A stretch of 64,000 bases of DNA from an uncultured Alphaproteobacteria bacterium (GCA_902573735.1 CACGLH010000001.1:124001-188000); one strand, 5' to 3'; shown: positions 38,800-48,600, counted from the first letter of the stretch. Notes: generated by a model not told the origin, from the sequence alone. Numbers and translations: made by a program.

Positions 38800-39957
38800 A
38801 TGAAAGATTTGCAAAGTATTACTTGTATAGAAGATTTACGAAAATTAGCTAAAAAAAGAACTCCAAGAATGTTCTTTGATTATGTTGAATCAGGATCATG
38901 GACTGAATCTACTTTTAGAGCTAATTGTGAAGATTTTAAAAAAATTAAGTTTAAGCAAAGAGTAGCGGTTGATATTTCTAATAGGGATACTTCTGTTGAA
39001 ATTTTTGGATCCAAATTTAAAATGCCATGTGCAATTGCCCCTGTCGGATTGCAAGGTATGCAGCATCCTGATGGTGAGATTTTAGCGGCTAAAGCTGCAG
39101 AAAATTTTGGTGTGCCTTATACGCTATCGACAATGTCAGTTTGTTCAATAGAAGATGTTGCAAGAAAAACAACTAACCCTTTTTGGTTTCAGCTTTATGT
39201 TATGAAAGATCATAGTTTTTCAAAAAACCTTATAAAAAGAGCGAAGAACGTTGGATGTTCGGCATTAATATTAACTGTAGATCTACAAATTCTTGGTCAA
39301 CGTCATAAAGATATTAAAAATGGATTAAGTACCCCGCCTAAATTAACAGTTGGTAATTTACTGAATCTTATACAACATCCTAAATGGTGCTTAAATATGT
39401 TAAGAACACCAAGAAGAACTTTTAGAAATATTGTGGGTCACGTAGATGGTGTCTCTGATGTAAGTAAACTTTCTGCATGGGTTTCAGAGCAATTTGATCC
39501 AAGATTAAGTTGGGATGATGTGTCTCGAATAAGAGATTGGTGGGGTGGTAAATTTATAATTAAAGGTATACTTGAACCTGAAGATGCAGTCAAAGCACTA
39601 GATGTTGGAGCTGATGCAATTATTGTTTCAAATCACGGAGGAAGACAATTGGATCAAACTTCAAGTACAATTTCAATGTTACCAAAGATAGTTGAAGCAG
39701 TTAAAGGGAAATCATCTATATGGCTAGATGGAGGAATAAGATCAGGACAAGACATTTTGAAAGCTGTTGCTTTGGGAGCTGATAATACTTTAATTGGAAG
39801 AGCTATGAGTTATGGTTTAGCAGCTAATGGTATTAGTGGTTGTGAAAAAACATTAAATATTCTTCATACTGAATTAGATATGACAATGGCTTTATGTGGT
39901 CATAAAAACCTTAAAGAAGTTGATGATAGTATTTTAAAGATTGAGAATGATTTTTAA
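38800..39957 (+). CDS. lldD: FMN-dependent alpha-hydroxy-acid oxidoreductase (L-lactate dehydrogenase type)
   Basis: Oxidises an L-2-hydroxy acid, most likely L-lactate, passing electrons through FMN to the respiratory chain. The 385-residue TIM barrel has MFFDYVESGSWTESTFRAN, the active-site histidine H279 in SNHGGRQLD, WLDGGIRSGQDILKA and ALGADNTLIGRA. An AAGGAATA site precedes the ATG. Glycolate or mandelate cannot be excluded. It runs into the 2-hydroxyglutarate oxidase-like gene with a four-base overlap at the stops. Confidence 0.9.
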   Translation: MKDLQSITCIEDLRKLAKKRTPRMFFDYVESGSWTESTFRANCEDFKKIKFKQRVAVDISNRDTSVEIFGSKFKMPCAIAPVGLQGMQHPDGEILAAKAAENFGVPYTLSTMSVCSIEDVARKTTNPFWFQLYVMKDHSFSKNLIKRAKNVGCSALILTVDLQILGQRHKDIKNGLSTPPKLTVGNLLNLIQHPKWCLNMLRTPRRTFRNIVGHVDGVSDVSKLSAWVSEQFDPRLSWDDVSRIRDWWGGKFIIKGILEPEDAVKALDVGADAIIVSNHGGRQLDQTSSTISMLPKIVEAVKGKSSIWLDGGIRSGQDILKAVALGADNTLIGRAMSYGLAANGISGCEKTLNILHTELDMTMALCGHKNLKEVDDSILKIENDF

Positions 39958-41063
39958 TCCTCAACATAATTTCTAACAATTTCATTTGCAATAGAAAGAG
40001 AAGCAGTAAGACCAGGTGACTCTATTCCTATTAGATTAATTAGTCCTGAAAATTTATGATGATGTTCTGTTTGAATTATGAAATCTTTTTCAAAGTTTAT
40101 TTTAGAACCAATTTTTGGTCTAATTCCTGAATAAACTGGTCTAATTTTTGTTATGTCACAATTAGGCCAATATTTCTTTATTTGGATGTGTGCATTTTTT
40201 ACTCTATTAAAATCAACAGCATAATCTTCAGAATTGACCCATTCTGTATCAGGTCCAAACTGGCCATTTTCATTAAGATCTTGGGTGAAATGTATTCCTA
40301 AACCAGCTTTATTTGGGATAGGGTAGATATGATGGTTAAATGGTATTTTACCCTGATATCCAAAATAAGTTCCTTTGCAAAATGAAGTTTTTTTTATTAG
40401 GCTTTTAGGGAAATCTTCAATACTTTCTAAAAACTTTGTCGCATGAAGACCACAGCAATTTATTAAAGTTTTAGTTTTTAGTATAGTAGTACTATCTATT
40501 GTAAATTCAAAAAACCTTCCTTTTTTTACAATTTTACCTAAATTATGGTTAAATACAACTGTACCGTTTTCTTTTTCAAAATCATCTAATAATGATTTCA
40601 TAAAACTATGACTGTCAAATATTCCTGTTTTTGGAGACCAAATTGCATTTACTGCAGAAATTTCAGTTTCAATTTTTTTTATTTCTTGTGAGTTTAACAA
40701 TCTTAATTCATTACATCCATTTTTTTTTCCTAAATTGTAAATTTCTAAAAGTTTATCTTCATCCTTTGTAGAAGTCTGAACTATTAGTTTACCTGTTTGC
40801 TTAATAGAAATTTTTTTTTCATAACAATATCTGTAGAGTCTTTCCATTCCATCTCTACAAAATTTAGCTTTTAATGAATTCTCAGGATAATAAATGCCTG
40901 CATGTATAACTTCACTATTTCTTGAACTAATGCCCTCGCCAAATTGAGGATTTCTTTCAATAAGTAATACTGATTTTTTTTTCTGCGCACAAGCCCTAGC
41001 TATAGCAATACCAATTACTCCGGCTCCAACGATTATAATATCGAAATTATAAATATCTTTCAT
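39954..41063 (-). CDS. lhgO: L-2-hydroxyglutarate oxidase/dehydrogenase-like flavoprotein
   Basis: A 369-residue DAO-fold FAD enzyme. The FAD-binding motif IIVGAGVIGIAIARACA opens the protein, followed by SSRNSEVIHAGIYYPENSLKAKFC, the block characteristic of the L-2-hydroxyglutarate dehydrogenase group, and a C-terminal GIRPKIG...GIESPGLTASLSIAN. It would return L-2-hydroxyglutarate to 2-oxoglutarate and feed electrons to quinone. It is 44 bases upstream of nothing on its own strand except trpA's 3' side, so it may be read from the trpA message. The substrate is inferred from the family. Confidence 0.85.
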   Translation of the reverse strand: MKDIYNFDIIIVGAGVIGIAIARACAQKKKSVLLIERNPQFGEGISSRNSEVIHAGIYYPENSLKAKFCRDGMERLYRYCYEKKISIKQTGKLIVQTSTKDEDKLLEIYNLGKKNGCNELRLLNSQEIKKIETEISAVNAIWSPKTGIFDSHSFMKSLLDDFEKENGTVVFNHNLGKIVKKGRFFEFTIDSTTILKTKTLINCCGLHATKFLESIEDFPKSLIKKTSFCKGTYFGYQGKIPFNHHIYPIPNKAGLGIHFTQDLNENGQFGPDTEWVNSEDYAVDFNRVKNAHIQIKKYWPNCDITKIRPVYSGIRPKIGSKINFEKDFIIQTEHHHKFSGLINLIGIESPGLTASLSIANEIVRNYVED

Positions 41064-41107
41064 CTATACTTTAATTTAACAAAATCGAAACCAATATTGA
41101 GTGATTT

Positions 41108-41899
41108 TTATTTTCCATGAACAGCATTTGCTAATTTTTTTATATATTTAAAAACACTATCTAATGAATTTTTTTCTTCGATAAGTTTAACTATAGATGA
41201 ACCGACAACCACGCCATCTGCGATTTCTGCCACATTTTTTGCATCTTCCGGTGTATTTATTCCAAAACCAACACAAATCGGTATTTTTGTATGATTTTTA
41301 ATTGTTTTTACTTGTTCCTCTACATTTTTAATATCAAGATTTTTTGATCCAGTTATTCCAGTTACCGAAACATAATATATAAAACCAGAAGTATTTTTTA
41401 GAACTTTTGGTATCCTTTTATTACTAGTTGTTGGAGTAGCGAGTCTTATGAAACTCATCCCCAATTTTCTTGCTGGCAGACAAAATTCTTCATCCTCTTC
41501 AGGAGGTAAATCAACTATGATAAATCCATCTACACCAGATTTTTTTGATTGATCTAAGAATTTACTTACTCCCATCGAATAAATTGGATTATAGTATCCC
41601 ATTAAAATAATTGGTATTTTTTCATCTACTTTTCTAATTTCTTTAACTAAATTAAAAATATTAGTTAAGGATGTCCCATTATTTAAAGACCTTTGACCAG
41701 CTTTTTGAATTAATAATCCATCAGCCATAGGATCTGTAAAAGGCATACCTATCTCTATTATATCAACTCCTAATTTGGGAAGTTTTTTAAATAAAGTTTC
41801 TGACTCTTTTATACTTGGATCACCAGCCATTAAAAAAGTAATAAAAGCCGACATATTTTTTGTTTTAAGTTCTTTAAATTTGGTTTCAATTCTTGACAT
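41108..41899 (-). CDS. trpA: Tryptophan synthase alpha chain
   Basis: Splits indole-3-glycerol phosphate to indole, which tunnels to TrpB. The 263-residue TIM barrel has IEIGMPFTDPMADGLLIQKAGQRSL with the catalytic glutamate and aspartate, PIILMGYYNPIYSMG, GFIIVDLPPEE and CVGFGINTPEDA. It is oriented opposite to trpF-trpB and separated from them by pth, rplY, lldD and lhgO. Its reading frame and motifs are intact, so the subunit should still be functional. Confidence 0.97.
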   Translation of the reverse strand: MSRIETKFKELKTKNMSAFITFLMAGDPSIKESETLFKKLPKLGVDIIEIGMPFTDPMADGLLIQKAGQRSLNNGTSLTNIFNLVKEIRKVDEKIPIILMGYYNPIYSMGVSKFLDQSKKSGVDGFIIVDLPPEEDEEFCLPARKLGMSFIRLATPTTSNKRIPKVLKNTSGFIYYVSVTGITGSKNLDIKNVEEQVKTIKNHTKIPICVGFGINTPEDAKNVAEIADGVVVGSSIVKLIEEKNSLDSVFKYIKKLANAVHGK

Positions 41900-42021
41900 T
41901 GAATGTTTTTCCTTATTTAAGGATTTTTAAACGAGTGATAATTTATCGATTAAACTTTATTGCAATTTAAATAACTATTAAAGAGAATATTAAATAATAT
42001 AAAAAAACGTGGCAGTAATAT

Positions 42022-43122
42022 ATGGGATTTAAAACAGGTATTGTAGGACTACCTAATGTAGGAAAATCCACTCTTTTCAATGCTCTTACAAAAACATCAA
42101 TTGCACAAACTGCCAATTTTCCTTTTTGCACAATTGATCCGAATACTGGGGAAGTTGCTGTTCCTGATGAAAAACTTAATAAATTAGCAGAAATAGCAGA
42201 TTCTAAGATCATTATTCCTACAAAAATGACTTTTGTAGATATTGCAGGGTTGGTAAAGGGAGCATCTAAAGGTGAAGGTTTAGGTAATAAATTTTTAGCT
42301 AATATAAGAGAATGCGACGCTTTAATTCATGTTTTGAGATGTTTCGAAGATGAAAACATAACACATGTTTCAGGAAAAATTGATCCAGTTAATGACGCTA
42401 AAATTATTGAAACTGAGCTATTACTTTCTGATATTGAGAGTGTTGAAAAAAAAATATTCACCATCAAAAAAAAAGCTAATAGTGGAGACAATTTAGCAAA
42501 AAAAGAACTTATAATTTTAGAAAAACTTTTAATTTCCTTAAGTAATGAAATACCTGCGCGAGGAATAGAAATTGAGAAAGATGATTTTACAGTAGTCAAA
42601 TCTTTGCAACTTCTTACATTAAAGCCTATTCTTTATGTATGTAACGTTGAAGAAAATTCTGCTTCAGTTGGTAATTTACATAGTTTAAAGGTTAATGAAT
42701 TTGCAAAAGCTAATAGTGCAAAATGCCTTATTATTTCAGCAGTTATTGAAGAAGAAATAAGCAAATTTGAAAATCTTGAAGATATCAACATGTTTTTAAA
42801 TGACTTAGGTTTAGATGAACCTGGTTTGCATAAAATAATAAAGGTAGGGTATCGGCTTCTTAATTTAATCACTTTTTATACAGTAGGTCCAAAAGAAGCA
42901 CATGCTTGGACTGTAACTGAAGGCTCTATCGCCCCTCAAGCGGCTGGAAAGATACATAGTGATTTTGAAAACGGTTTTATAAGAGCAGAAATTATTTCAT
43001 ATAATGACTATGTCAATTGTGGGGGTGAACAAGCTTCTAAAGAAGCTGGTAAAATGAGAGTTGAGGGAAAGACTTATATCATGAATGACAGCGATATAAT
43101 TAATGTACTTTTTAATATTTAA
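42022..43122 (+). CDS. ychF: Obg-like ATPase YchF
   Basis: A ribosome-associated P-loop ATPase of the Obg group. The 366-residue protein has the P-loop GLPNVGKSTLFNALT, TFVDIAGLVKGASKGEGLGNKFLANIRE and a C-terminal TGS-like domain (TFYTVGPKEAHAWTVTEGSIAPQAAGKIHSDFE). The NxxE-type specificity motif (ATP preference) falls near VCNVEE. It overlaps truA by 11 bases at the 3' ends. In relatives it follows pth directly; here trpA, lhgO and lldD intervene. Confidence 0.97.
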   Translation: MGFKTGIVGLPNVGKSTLFNALTKTSIAQTANFPFCTIDPNTGEVAVPDEKLNKLAEIADSKIIIPTKMTFVDIAGLVKGASKGEGLGNKFLANIRECDALIHVLRCFEDENITHVSGKIDPVNDAKIIETELLLSDIESVEKKIFTIKKKANSGDNLAKKELIILEKLLISLSNEIPARGIEIEKDDFTVVKSLQLLTLKPILYVCNVEENSASVGNLHSLKVNEFAKANSAKCLIISAVIEEEISKFENLEDINMFLNDLGLDEPGLHKIIKVGYRLLNLITFYTVGPKEAHAWTVTEGSIAPQAAGKIHSDFENGFIRAEIISYNDYVNCGGEQASKEAGKMRVEGKTYIMNDSDIINVLFNI

Positions 43123-43861
43123 TTTTTTTTAAATAAAGTCCCTCTGGTGGTGCGATGGGGCCACATTTTCTTCGGTCTTTTTTATCCAAGATAGTTTTTA
43201 TATAATAAGGTTCCCATTTTCTTAACCCTACATTCACTAAACTTCCAACTATGCTTCTAACCTGATTATGTAAAAAACTTCTAGCTTTAAACTGCAAAAC
43301 GACAATTTTTTTGTCATTTTTGATTTTATGTTTAATTCTTATTTTATCCATGGTTTTTATAGGTGAGTTTGATTGACATATTGAAGATCTAAATGTTGTA
43401 AAATCATGTGTTCCCAAGAGAAAATTTGAAGCCTTGATCATATTTTCTGTATCTAGGTTTTTCCATATATGCCAGTATCTTTTATTATGTAGTACTAGAG
43501 GTGCTTTTCTAATAAAAATTTTATATTGATAAACTCTGTGTATTGCTGAAAACCTCGCATGAAAATTATTATCAACTTTTTTTATTTCTAAAATTGAAAT
43601 TGGAATTTTTTTTAGAAAAAAATTAAGAGCTCCTTGAAGTTTTTCTGGAATCCAATCTTTTTCAAGATCAACATGTGCAATTTGACAATAAGCATGTACA
43701 CCAGCGTCTGTTCTTCCAGAGCCTGTTAAATTTACATTTTTACCAGTTAATTGATTGAATGCATATTCAATTTCTCCTTGAATTGTTTTACAATTTTTTT
43801 GTTTTTGCCAACCATGGTATAAAGTTCCGTCATACTCAATTTTTAGAAAAAATCTTTTCAT
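43112..43861 (-). CDS. truA: tRNA pseudouridine(38-40) synthase
   Basis: Converts uridines 38-40 in the anticodon arm to pseudouridine. The 249-residue product carries the catalytic D52 in GSGRTDAGVHAYCQ, the N-terminal IEYDGTLYHGWQKQ and the C-terminal FLHNQVRSIVGSLVNVG. It is divergent from ileS across 152 bases and convergent with ychF. All family motifs are intact. Confidence 0.97.
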   Translation of the reverse strand: MKRFFLKIEYDGTLYHGWQKQKNCKTIQGEIEYAFNQLTGKNVNLTGSGRTDAGVHAYCQIAHVDLEKDWIPEKLQGALNFFLKKIPISILEIKKVDNNFHARFSAIHRVYQYKIFIRKAPLVLHNKRYWHIWKNLDTENMIKASNFLLGTHDFTTFRSSICQSNSPIKTMDKIRIKHKIKNDKKIVVLQFKARSFLHNQVRSIVGSLVNVGLRKWEPYYIKTILDKKDRRKCGPIAPPEGLYLKKIKY

Positions 43862-44013
43862 TTTTTTAATTTATAATTATTCCTTAAATTATTAAAATGT
43901 GATTTTTCAATTATAAAAATAATTTTTGCAACATTTTATTTTATTGATTTACATAAAATCGTAAAAGCATTATAGGCCTATCTATATAACAAATTTTAAA
44001 ATAGTGAAATTGT
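43862..44013. promoter_or_regulatory. truA/ileS divergent promoter region
   Basis: A TTGATT hexamer at 43944-43949 followed by CATTAT at 43968-43973 (18-base spacing, TATAGG just after) is the best promoter candidate for ileS. There is no T-box-like leader or tRNA. Confidence 0.35.
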
Positions 44014-46929
44014 ATGCAAAATAAAAATTTTGACTTTAAAAATACATTATTATTGCCAAGTACCAATTTTCCTATGCGCGCATCATTGCCTACAAGGGAA
44101 CCAGAATGGTTAGAAACTTGGGAAAATTTAAATATTTACCAAAAATTGAGGGAAAAGAGTTCTGGAAGAAAGACTTTTATTCTACATGATGGACCACCAT
44201 ATGCTAATGGTCATCTTCATATTGGTCATGCACTTAATAAAATATTGAAAGATTTCATAGTAAGAAGCCAACAGATGCTTGGATTTGATTCCAGATATGT
44301 TCCTGGGTGGGATTGTCATGGTTTGCCAATTGAATGGAAGATTGAAGAAAAATTTAGACAGAAGGGTCAGAACAAAGACGAAGTACCTGTAAATGAGCTC
44401 AGAAAACAGTGTAGAGCTTTTGCTTCTGAATGGGTAGATATTCAAAAAAAAGAATTTAAAAGGCTTGGCATAATAGGAGATTGGGATAAACCATATTTAA
44501 CCATGGATTTCAAATCTGAGGCAACAATTGCATCAGAATTCATGAAATTTATCGAACAGGGAACTATTTATCAAGGTTCTAAACCTGTAATGTGGTCACC
44601 AGTTGAAAAAACAGCTCTTGCTGAAGCTGAAATTGAATATAAAGATCATCAAAGTAAAACTATTTGGGTTAAATTTCCTATAACCACAAATGAATTTAGA
44701 AATCGATCGATAGTTATTTGGACTACTACTCCTTGGACCATCCCATCTAATAAGGCAGTGGCTTATAATAAAGACATCTCTTATGGTGTTTATGAAGTTA
44801 TAGAAACTGAAAAAGAGTGTTGGTTATCTAACGGAGAACAAATTATATTAGCTGAAAATCTTGCAGCTGAGTGTCTCAAGCAAGCAAGAGTATTGGATGC
44901 AAAAAAAATAGAAAATGTAAATTTTGAAGATTTTAATAAATATAAAATTGAGCATCCTTTTGCAAATTTAAAGGGGTCTAATGAATTTTGGAATTATGAA
45001 ATTCCCATGATTGAGAGTTCAATTGTGACAGAAGAAACAGGTACTGGTTTTGTGCATATGGCACCAAGTCATGGTGCTGAGGATTATGAAGAGTTTTTAA
45101 AAAGAGGTTGGTTAGATAAACTAACGCATAATGTCGATGAAGATAGTAGTTTTGTAAAATTTATGCCTTATTTTAATGGTCTTGAAATTTTTAATAAAAA
45201 GGGAAAAGAAGGTAGAGCTAATGAAGAAGTTATTAAAAAATTGATTGAAACCAATTGTTTAATGGCTCGAGGAAAGCTATTACATTCGTATCCCCACAGT
45301 TGGAGATCTAAGGCACCACTTATTTTTAGAAATACTAAACAGTGGTTTGTATCTATAGACAAAGATGTTTCTCATAAAGACAAATCAAAAACAGACTCAG
45401 TCTATGGAAACACAATAAGAGAACGTGCTTTAAAATCAATTGACGAGTTGGTTAGTTGGTTTCCAAAGTCTGGTAGAAATAGACTTTATTCAATGATAGA
45501 AAAACGCCCTGATTGGGTTTTATCTAGACAAAGGGTATGGGGTGTACCTCTGGCTTGTTTTATAAATAAGAACTTAACGAGCAAGGATAATAATTACATA
45601 CTTAATGATACTAGAGTTAATAGCCGAATTTTAAAGGCTTTTGAAAATGAAGGAGCAGATGCATGGTTTTCTCCTGGTGCTAAAGAAAGATTTCTCCAGG
45701 ATTTTTATAATCCAGATGATTATGAAAAAATAGATGATATTCTTGATGTTTGGTTTGATTCAGGATCAACACATGCATTTGTTTTGAGAGATCGTGAGGA
45801 TGGAGTTTGGCCTGCAGACCTATATTTAGAAGGTACTGATCAACATAGGGGATGGTTTCACTCTTCTTTACTACAGTCTTGTGGTACAGTAGGAAGGGCT
45901 CCTTACAACGGAGTTCTAACACATGGTTTTACCTTAGATGAAAAAGGTATGAAGATGTCAAAATCATTAGGAAATACCATAAGCCCTGATGATGTAATTA
46001 AACAATATGGAGCTGATATTTTAAGGCTATGGGTGTCTCAAGCAGATTATACGAGTGATCTAAGAATTGGAAAAGAGATTTTAAAAGGTGTGGCTGATAG
46101 TTATAGAAAATTAAGAAATACAATGCGTTTTATGTTGGGATCTCTTGAAGATTTAAAAGACATAGAAAAAATTGAATTAGACAAACTACCTGAGCTAGAA
46201 AAATGGGTATTAAACAAGTTAAAAAATCTTGATAATTGTATTCGAGTTGGTTACCAGAATTATTCTTTTCAAGTTGTTTTTCAACAACTATTTCAATTTT
46301 GTACCGTAGATCTCTCTTCCTTTTATTTTGATATAAGAAAAGATTCTCTTTATTGTGATCAAGTCTCTTCTCATGTAAGAAAATCTTGCATATTTACTTT
46401 AGAAATGATTTTTCAAAGACTGGTAAAATGGTTTGCTCCAATACTTCCTTTTACTATGGAAGAAGTATGGTTACAAAGGCATTATAAAAATCCAAATATA
46501 TCTATTCATTTTGAGGACTTTCCTGAAACCCCTGATAAGTGGATCAATGTTGATCTTGAGGAGAAATGGAACATTATTAGAGATGTAAGAGGACATGTTA
46601 CTCTAGCCATAGAGAAAGAACGACAGAACAAAAATATTCGGTCAAGTTTGGAAGCTTTTCCTATTTTAAAATTAAAACAAAAAAAATTATTTCAAGTTTT
46701 GAATTCAATTGATTTCAACGAAGTCTGTATAACTTCTTCTATAAAATTAATTTTAGACGAAGGTGCTACTTCAAATGGTTCTTTATCTATCGAAGATTCT
46801 GTGGAGGTTGAAATAATTAAAGCAGAAGGCGAAAAATGTGAAAGATGTTGGAAGTATACTAACTCATACACTAATTTTAAGGACAATGTTATATGCCAAA
46901 GATGTAATGAAGTTCTTAAAAATTTGTAA
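44014..46929 (+). CDS. ileS: Isoleucyl-tRNA synthetase
   Basis: Charges tRNA-Ile. The 971-residue class I synthetase has the HIGH motif in NGHLHIGHALNK (69-72), a CP1 editing domain with WTTTPWTIPSNKA, KMSKS at 647-651 and a C-terminal zinc-binding tail (CERCWKY, ICQRC). This is the bacterial IleS1 type, usually sensitive to mupirocin; resistance cannot be judged here. It ends 12 bases from the xerC stop on the facing strand. Confidence 0.98.
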   Translation: MQNKNFDFKNTLLLPSTNFPMRASLPTREPEWLETWENLNIYQKLREKSSGRKTFILHDGPPYANGHLHIGHALNKILKDFIVRSQQMLGFDSRYVPGWDCHGLPIEWKIEEKFRQKGQNKDEVPVNELRKQCRAFASEWVDIQKKEFKRLGIIGDWDKPYLTMDFKSEATIASEFMKFIEQGTIYQGSKPVMWSPVEKTALAEAEIEYKDHQSKTIWVKFPITTNEFRNRSIVIWTTTPWTIPSNKAVAYNKDISYGVYEVIETEKECWLSNGEQIILAENLAAECLKQARVLDAKKIENVNFEDFNKYKIEHPFANLKGSNEFWNYEIPMIESSIVTEETGTGFVHMAPSHGAEDYEEFLKRGWLDKLTHNVDEDSSFVKFMPYFNGLEIFNKKGKEGRANEEVIKKLIETNCLMARGKLLHSYPHSWRSKAPLIFRNTKQWFVSIDKDVSHKDKSKTDSVYGNTIRERALKSIDELVSWFPKSGRNRLYSMIEKRPDWVLSRQRVWGVPLACFINKNLTSKDNNYILNDTRVNSRILKAFENEGADAWFSPGAKERFLQDFYNPDDYEKIDDILDVWFDSGSTHAFVLRDREDGVWPADLYLEGTDQHRGWFHSSLLQSCGTVGRAPYNGVLTHGFTLDEKGMKMSKSLGNTISPDDVIKQYGADILRLWVSQADYTSDLRIGKEILKGVADSYRKLRNTMRFMLGSLEDLKDIEKIELDKLPELEKWVLNKLKNLDNCIRVGYQNYSFQVVFQQLFQFCTVDLSSFYFDIRKDSLYCDQVSSHVRKSCIFTLEMIFQRLVKWFAPILPFTMEEVWLQRHYKNPNISIHFEDFPETPDKWINVDLEEKWNIIRDVRGHVTLAIEKERQNKNIRSSLEAFPILKLKQKKLFQVLNSIDFNEVCITSSIKLILDEGATSNGSLSIEDSVEVEIIKAEGEKCERCWKYTNSYTNFKDNVICQRCNEVLKNL

Positions 46930-46941
46930 TTTCAACAAACA

Positions 46942-47874
46942 TCAGGCCTTAGGATGAGTCTCTTTATACACCTTAATTAGTCTTTTAGGATCAACGTCAG
47001 TGTATATTTGTGTTGAGGATAAAGAAGAATGTCCAAGTAATTCTTGAATGGTTCTTAAATCTCCACCTGCTGACAATAAATGTGTTGCAAATGAATGTCT
47101 TAATGCATGAGGAGTTGCAGTTTCAGGAAGCCCTAATTGTTTTCGGCAATTTGAAATTTCTTTTTGTATAATTCTTGCATCTAATTTTTTCCCTTTTGCA
47201 CCTAAAAATAAAAACTCATTTCGTTCTCCTACAAATGGGCATAAATCAATATATCTCTTTATACTATCCTCAATAAAAGGTACTACCGGAATTATTCTTT
47301 CTTTTTCACCTTTTCCAACTATTTTTAAAGTACCTGTAAACGGGAAATTATTTCTTTTTATATTCAGTGCTTCAGAAATCCTTAAACCACATCCATATAA
47401 TAGTGTGAAAATACTAGCATTTCTAGCAGCTATCCAAGGTATTTTATTATTTTTTTCGGCTAAAGAAATGATTTCAAAAATATAGTTTTCTTCTATGGGT
47501 CTTGGAAGTTTATTTTCTTTTTTAGGCATTTGAACATTTAATATAGACTTATTATTTACACCTTTTTTTTCGTTTAACCAATTATAAAACTCTTTTACCG
47601 ATGATAAGTATCTCCTTAATGTAGTAGTGCTTGTTCCTAATTTAATTTCATGAGTAAGCCATGATCTAAAATCACGAACAGTAATTTTTTCAAGTCTTCT
47701 TATTGAAATTTTGCTATTTTTATAATTTTCTATAAACGCAAGGAAAAAAAATAGATCCCTCGAATAAGATAAAATAGAAGAATTACTCAGTTTTCTGAAA
47801 TTTTGTGCGTATTTTTTCCAATCTTCAATAAATAAATATCCAGTTTCAGAAATTATTTTGTGCTTTTCTTTCAT
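46942..47874 (-). CDS. xerC: Tyrosine recombinase XerC
   Basis: Resolves chromosome dimers at dif together with XerD. The 310-residue protein has an N-terminal SAM-like core-binding domain (NSSILSYSRDLFFFLAF) and a catalytic domain with the arginine in YGCGLRISEAL, HALRHSFATHLLSAGGDLRTIQELLGH, and the nucleophile tyrosine in SSTQIYTDV. Its start overlaps the DUF484 gene by 29 bases. The DUF484-xerC pairing marks it as chromosomal XerC, not a phage integrase. Confidence 0.94.
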   Translation of the reverse strand: MKEKHKIISETGYLFIEDWKKYAQNFRKLSNSSILSYSRDLFFFLAFIENYKNSKISIRRLEKITVRDFRSWLTHEIKLGTSTTTLRRYLSSVKEFYNWLNEKKGVNNKSILNVQMPKKENKLPRPIEENYIFEIISLAEKNNKIPWIAARNASIFTLLYGCGLRISEALNIKRNNFPFTGTLKIVGKGEKERIIPVVPFIEDSIKRYIDLCPFVGERNEFLFLGAKGKKLDARIIQKEISNCRKQLGLPETATPHALRHSFATHLLSAGGDLRTIQELLGHSSLSSTQIYTDVDPKRLIKVYKETHPKA

Positions 47875-48583
47875 TTTTATAATCCATTAGATTATTAAAT
47901 TGGATGGAAATAACTTTTGCTAAAACATTGAGGTAGTCTGTTTTATTTGTCTCATTAAAAAGTTTTTTATTTGTAGATCCAAAAATTAAAATAGCTTCAT
48001 TATTATAATTAGAATCGTTGTTTAAATATAATACTGCTTCTGAACAAATCTTTGAGGCTCTTTTATTTAAATAATGACTAATACATAGATTTTGGGAGTT
48101 AGTATTAAGTTTAGCAAGAGAATTTTTGGTTAACTTAGCGGATTTAGTTATCTCTTGAATTTCTTCGTTAGCAACATTAAAAAAATTTGGATTCTTTAGA
48201 AATTTCTCATATTGATTAGATACTAATAAAGCTGTTTCTGAACATTTAAGAATATTTTTTATATCATCAAATAAAATATGGATTAATTTCTCTAATTTAT
48301 TTTGTTCCAAAATTTTAATTATGCATCGATGAAGATTATTGGCTCCCAAAAAATTTTCATAGGCCGCAGTAATTGTATGCGTATGTATCTTTGATAGCTT
48401 TTCAAGCTTTAACTTTGTTTTCTTTAAGAATATATCTCTTAAATCTACAACGTTTCCCGTATTTTTTTTATTTTCAGAGTCAATAATTTGATTTAATAAA
48501 TCTAAGTCATTTGTGATCCAATGGGGATTCTGGATAAGGATATCTTTTATTTTTTTTGGAATTTTTTTATTATCTTGGATCAT
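47846..48583 (-). CDS. DUF484 family protein
   Basis: A 245-residue protein with a DUF484 layout: the N-terminal helix region IKDILIQNPHWITNDLDLLNQI, VVDLRDIFLKKTKLKLEKL, and a GAF-like C-terminal half (AILIFGSTNKKLFNETNKTDYLNVLAKVISIQ). The function is unknown; the gene recurs immediately upstream of xerC across proteobacteria, and the overlap here implies cotranslation with it. Sequence conservation appears low, as is typical for this family. Confidence 0.85.
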   Translation of the reverse strand: MIQDNKKIPKKIKDILIQNPHWITNDLDLLNQIIDSENKKNTGNVVDLRDIFLKKTKLKLEKLSKIHTHTITAAYENFLGANNLHRCIIKILEQNKLEKLIHILFDDIKNILKCSETALLVSNQYEKFLKNPNFFNVANEEIQEITKSAKLTKNSLAKLNTNSQNLCISHYLNKRASKICSEAVLYLNNDSNYNNEAILIFGSTNKKLFNETNKTDYLNVLAKVISIQFNNLMDYKNERKAQNNF

Positions 48584-48600
48584 TTGTTTTTAATTATTTT

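Noticed and set aside
46942-47874. Phage-type integrase and a mobile element boundary
   Set aside because: The protein pairs with DUF484 and matches chromosomal XerC. No attachment-site repeats, tRNA gene or phage genes are present.
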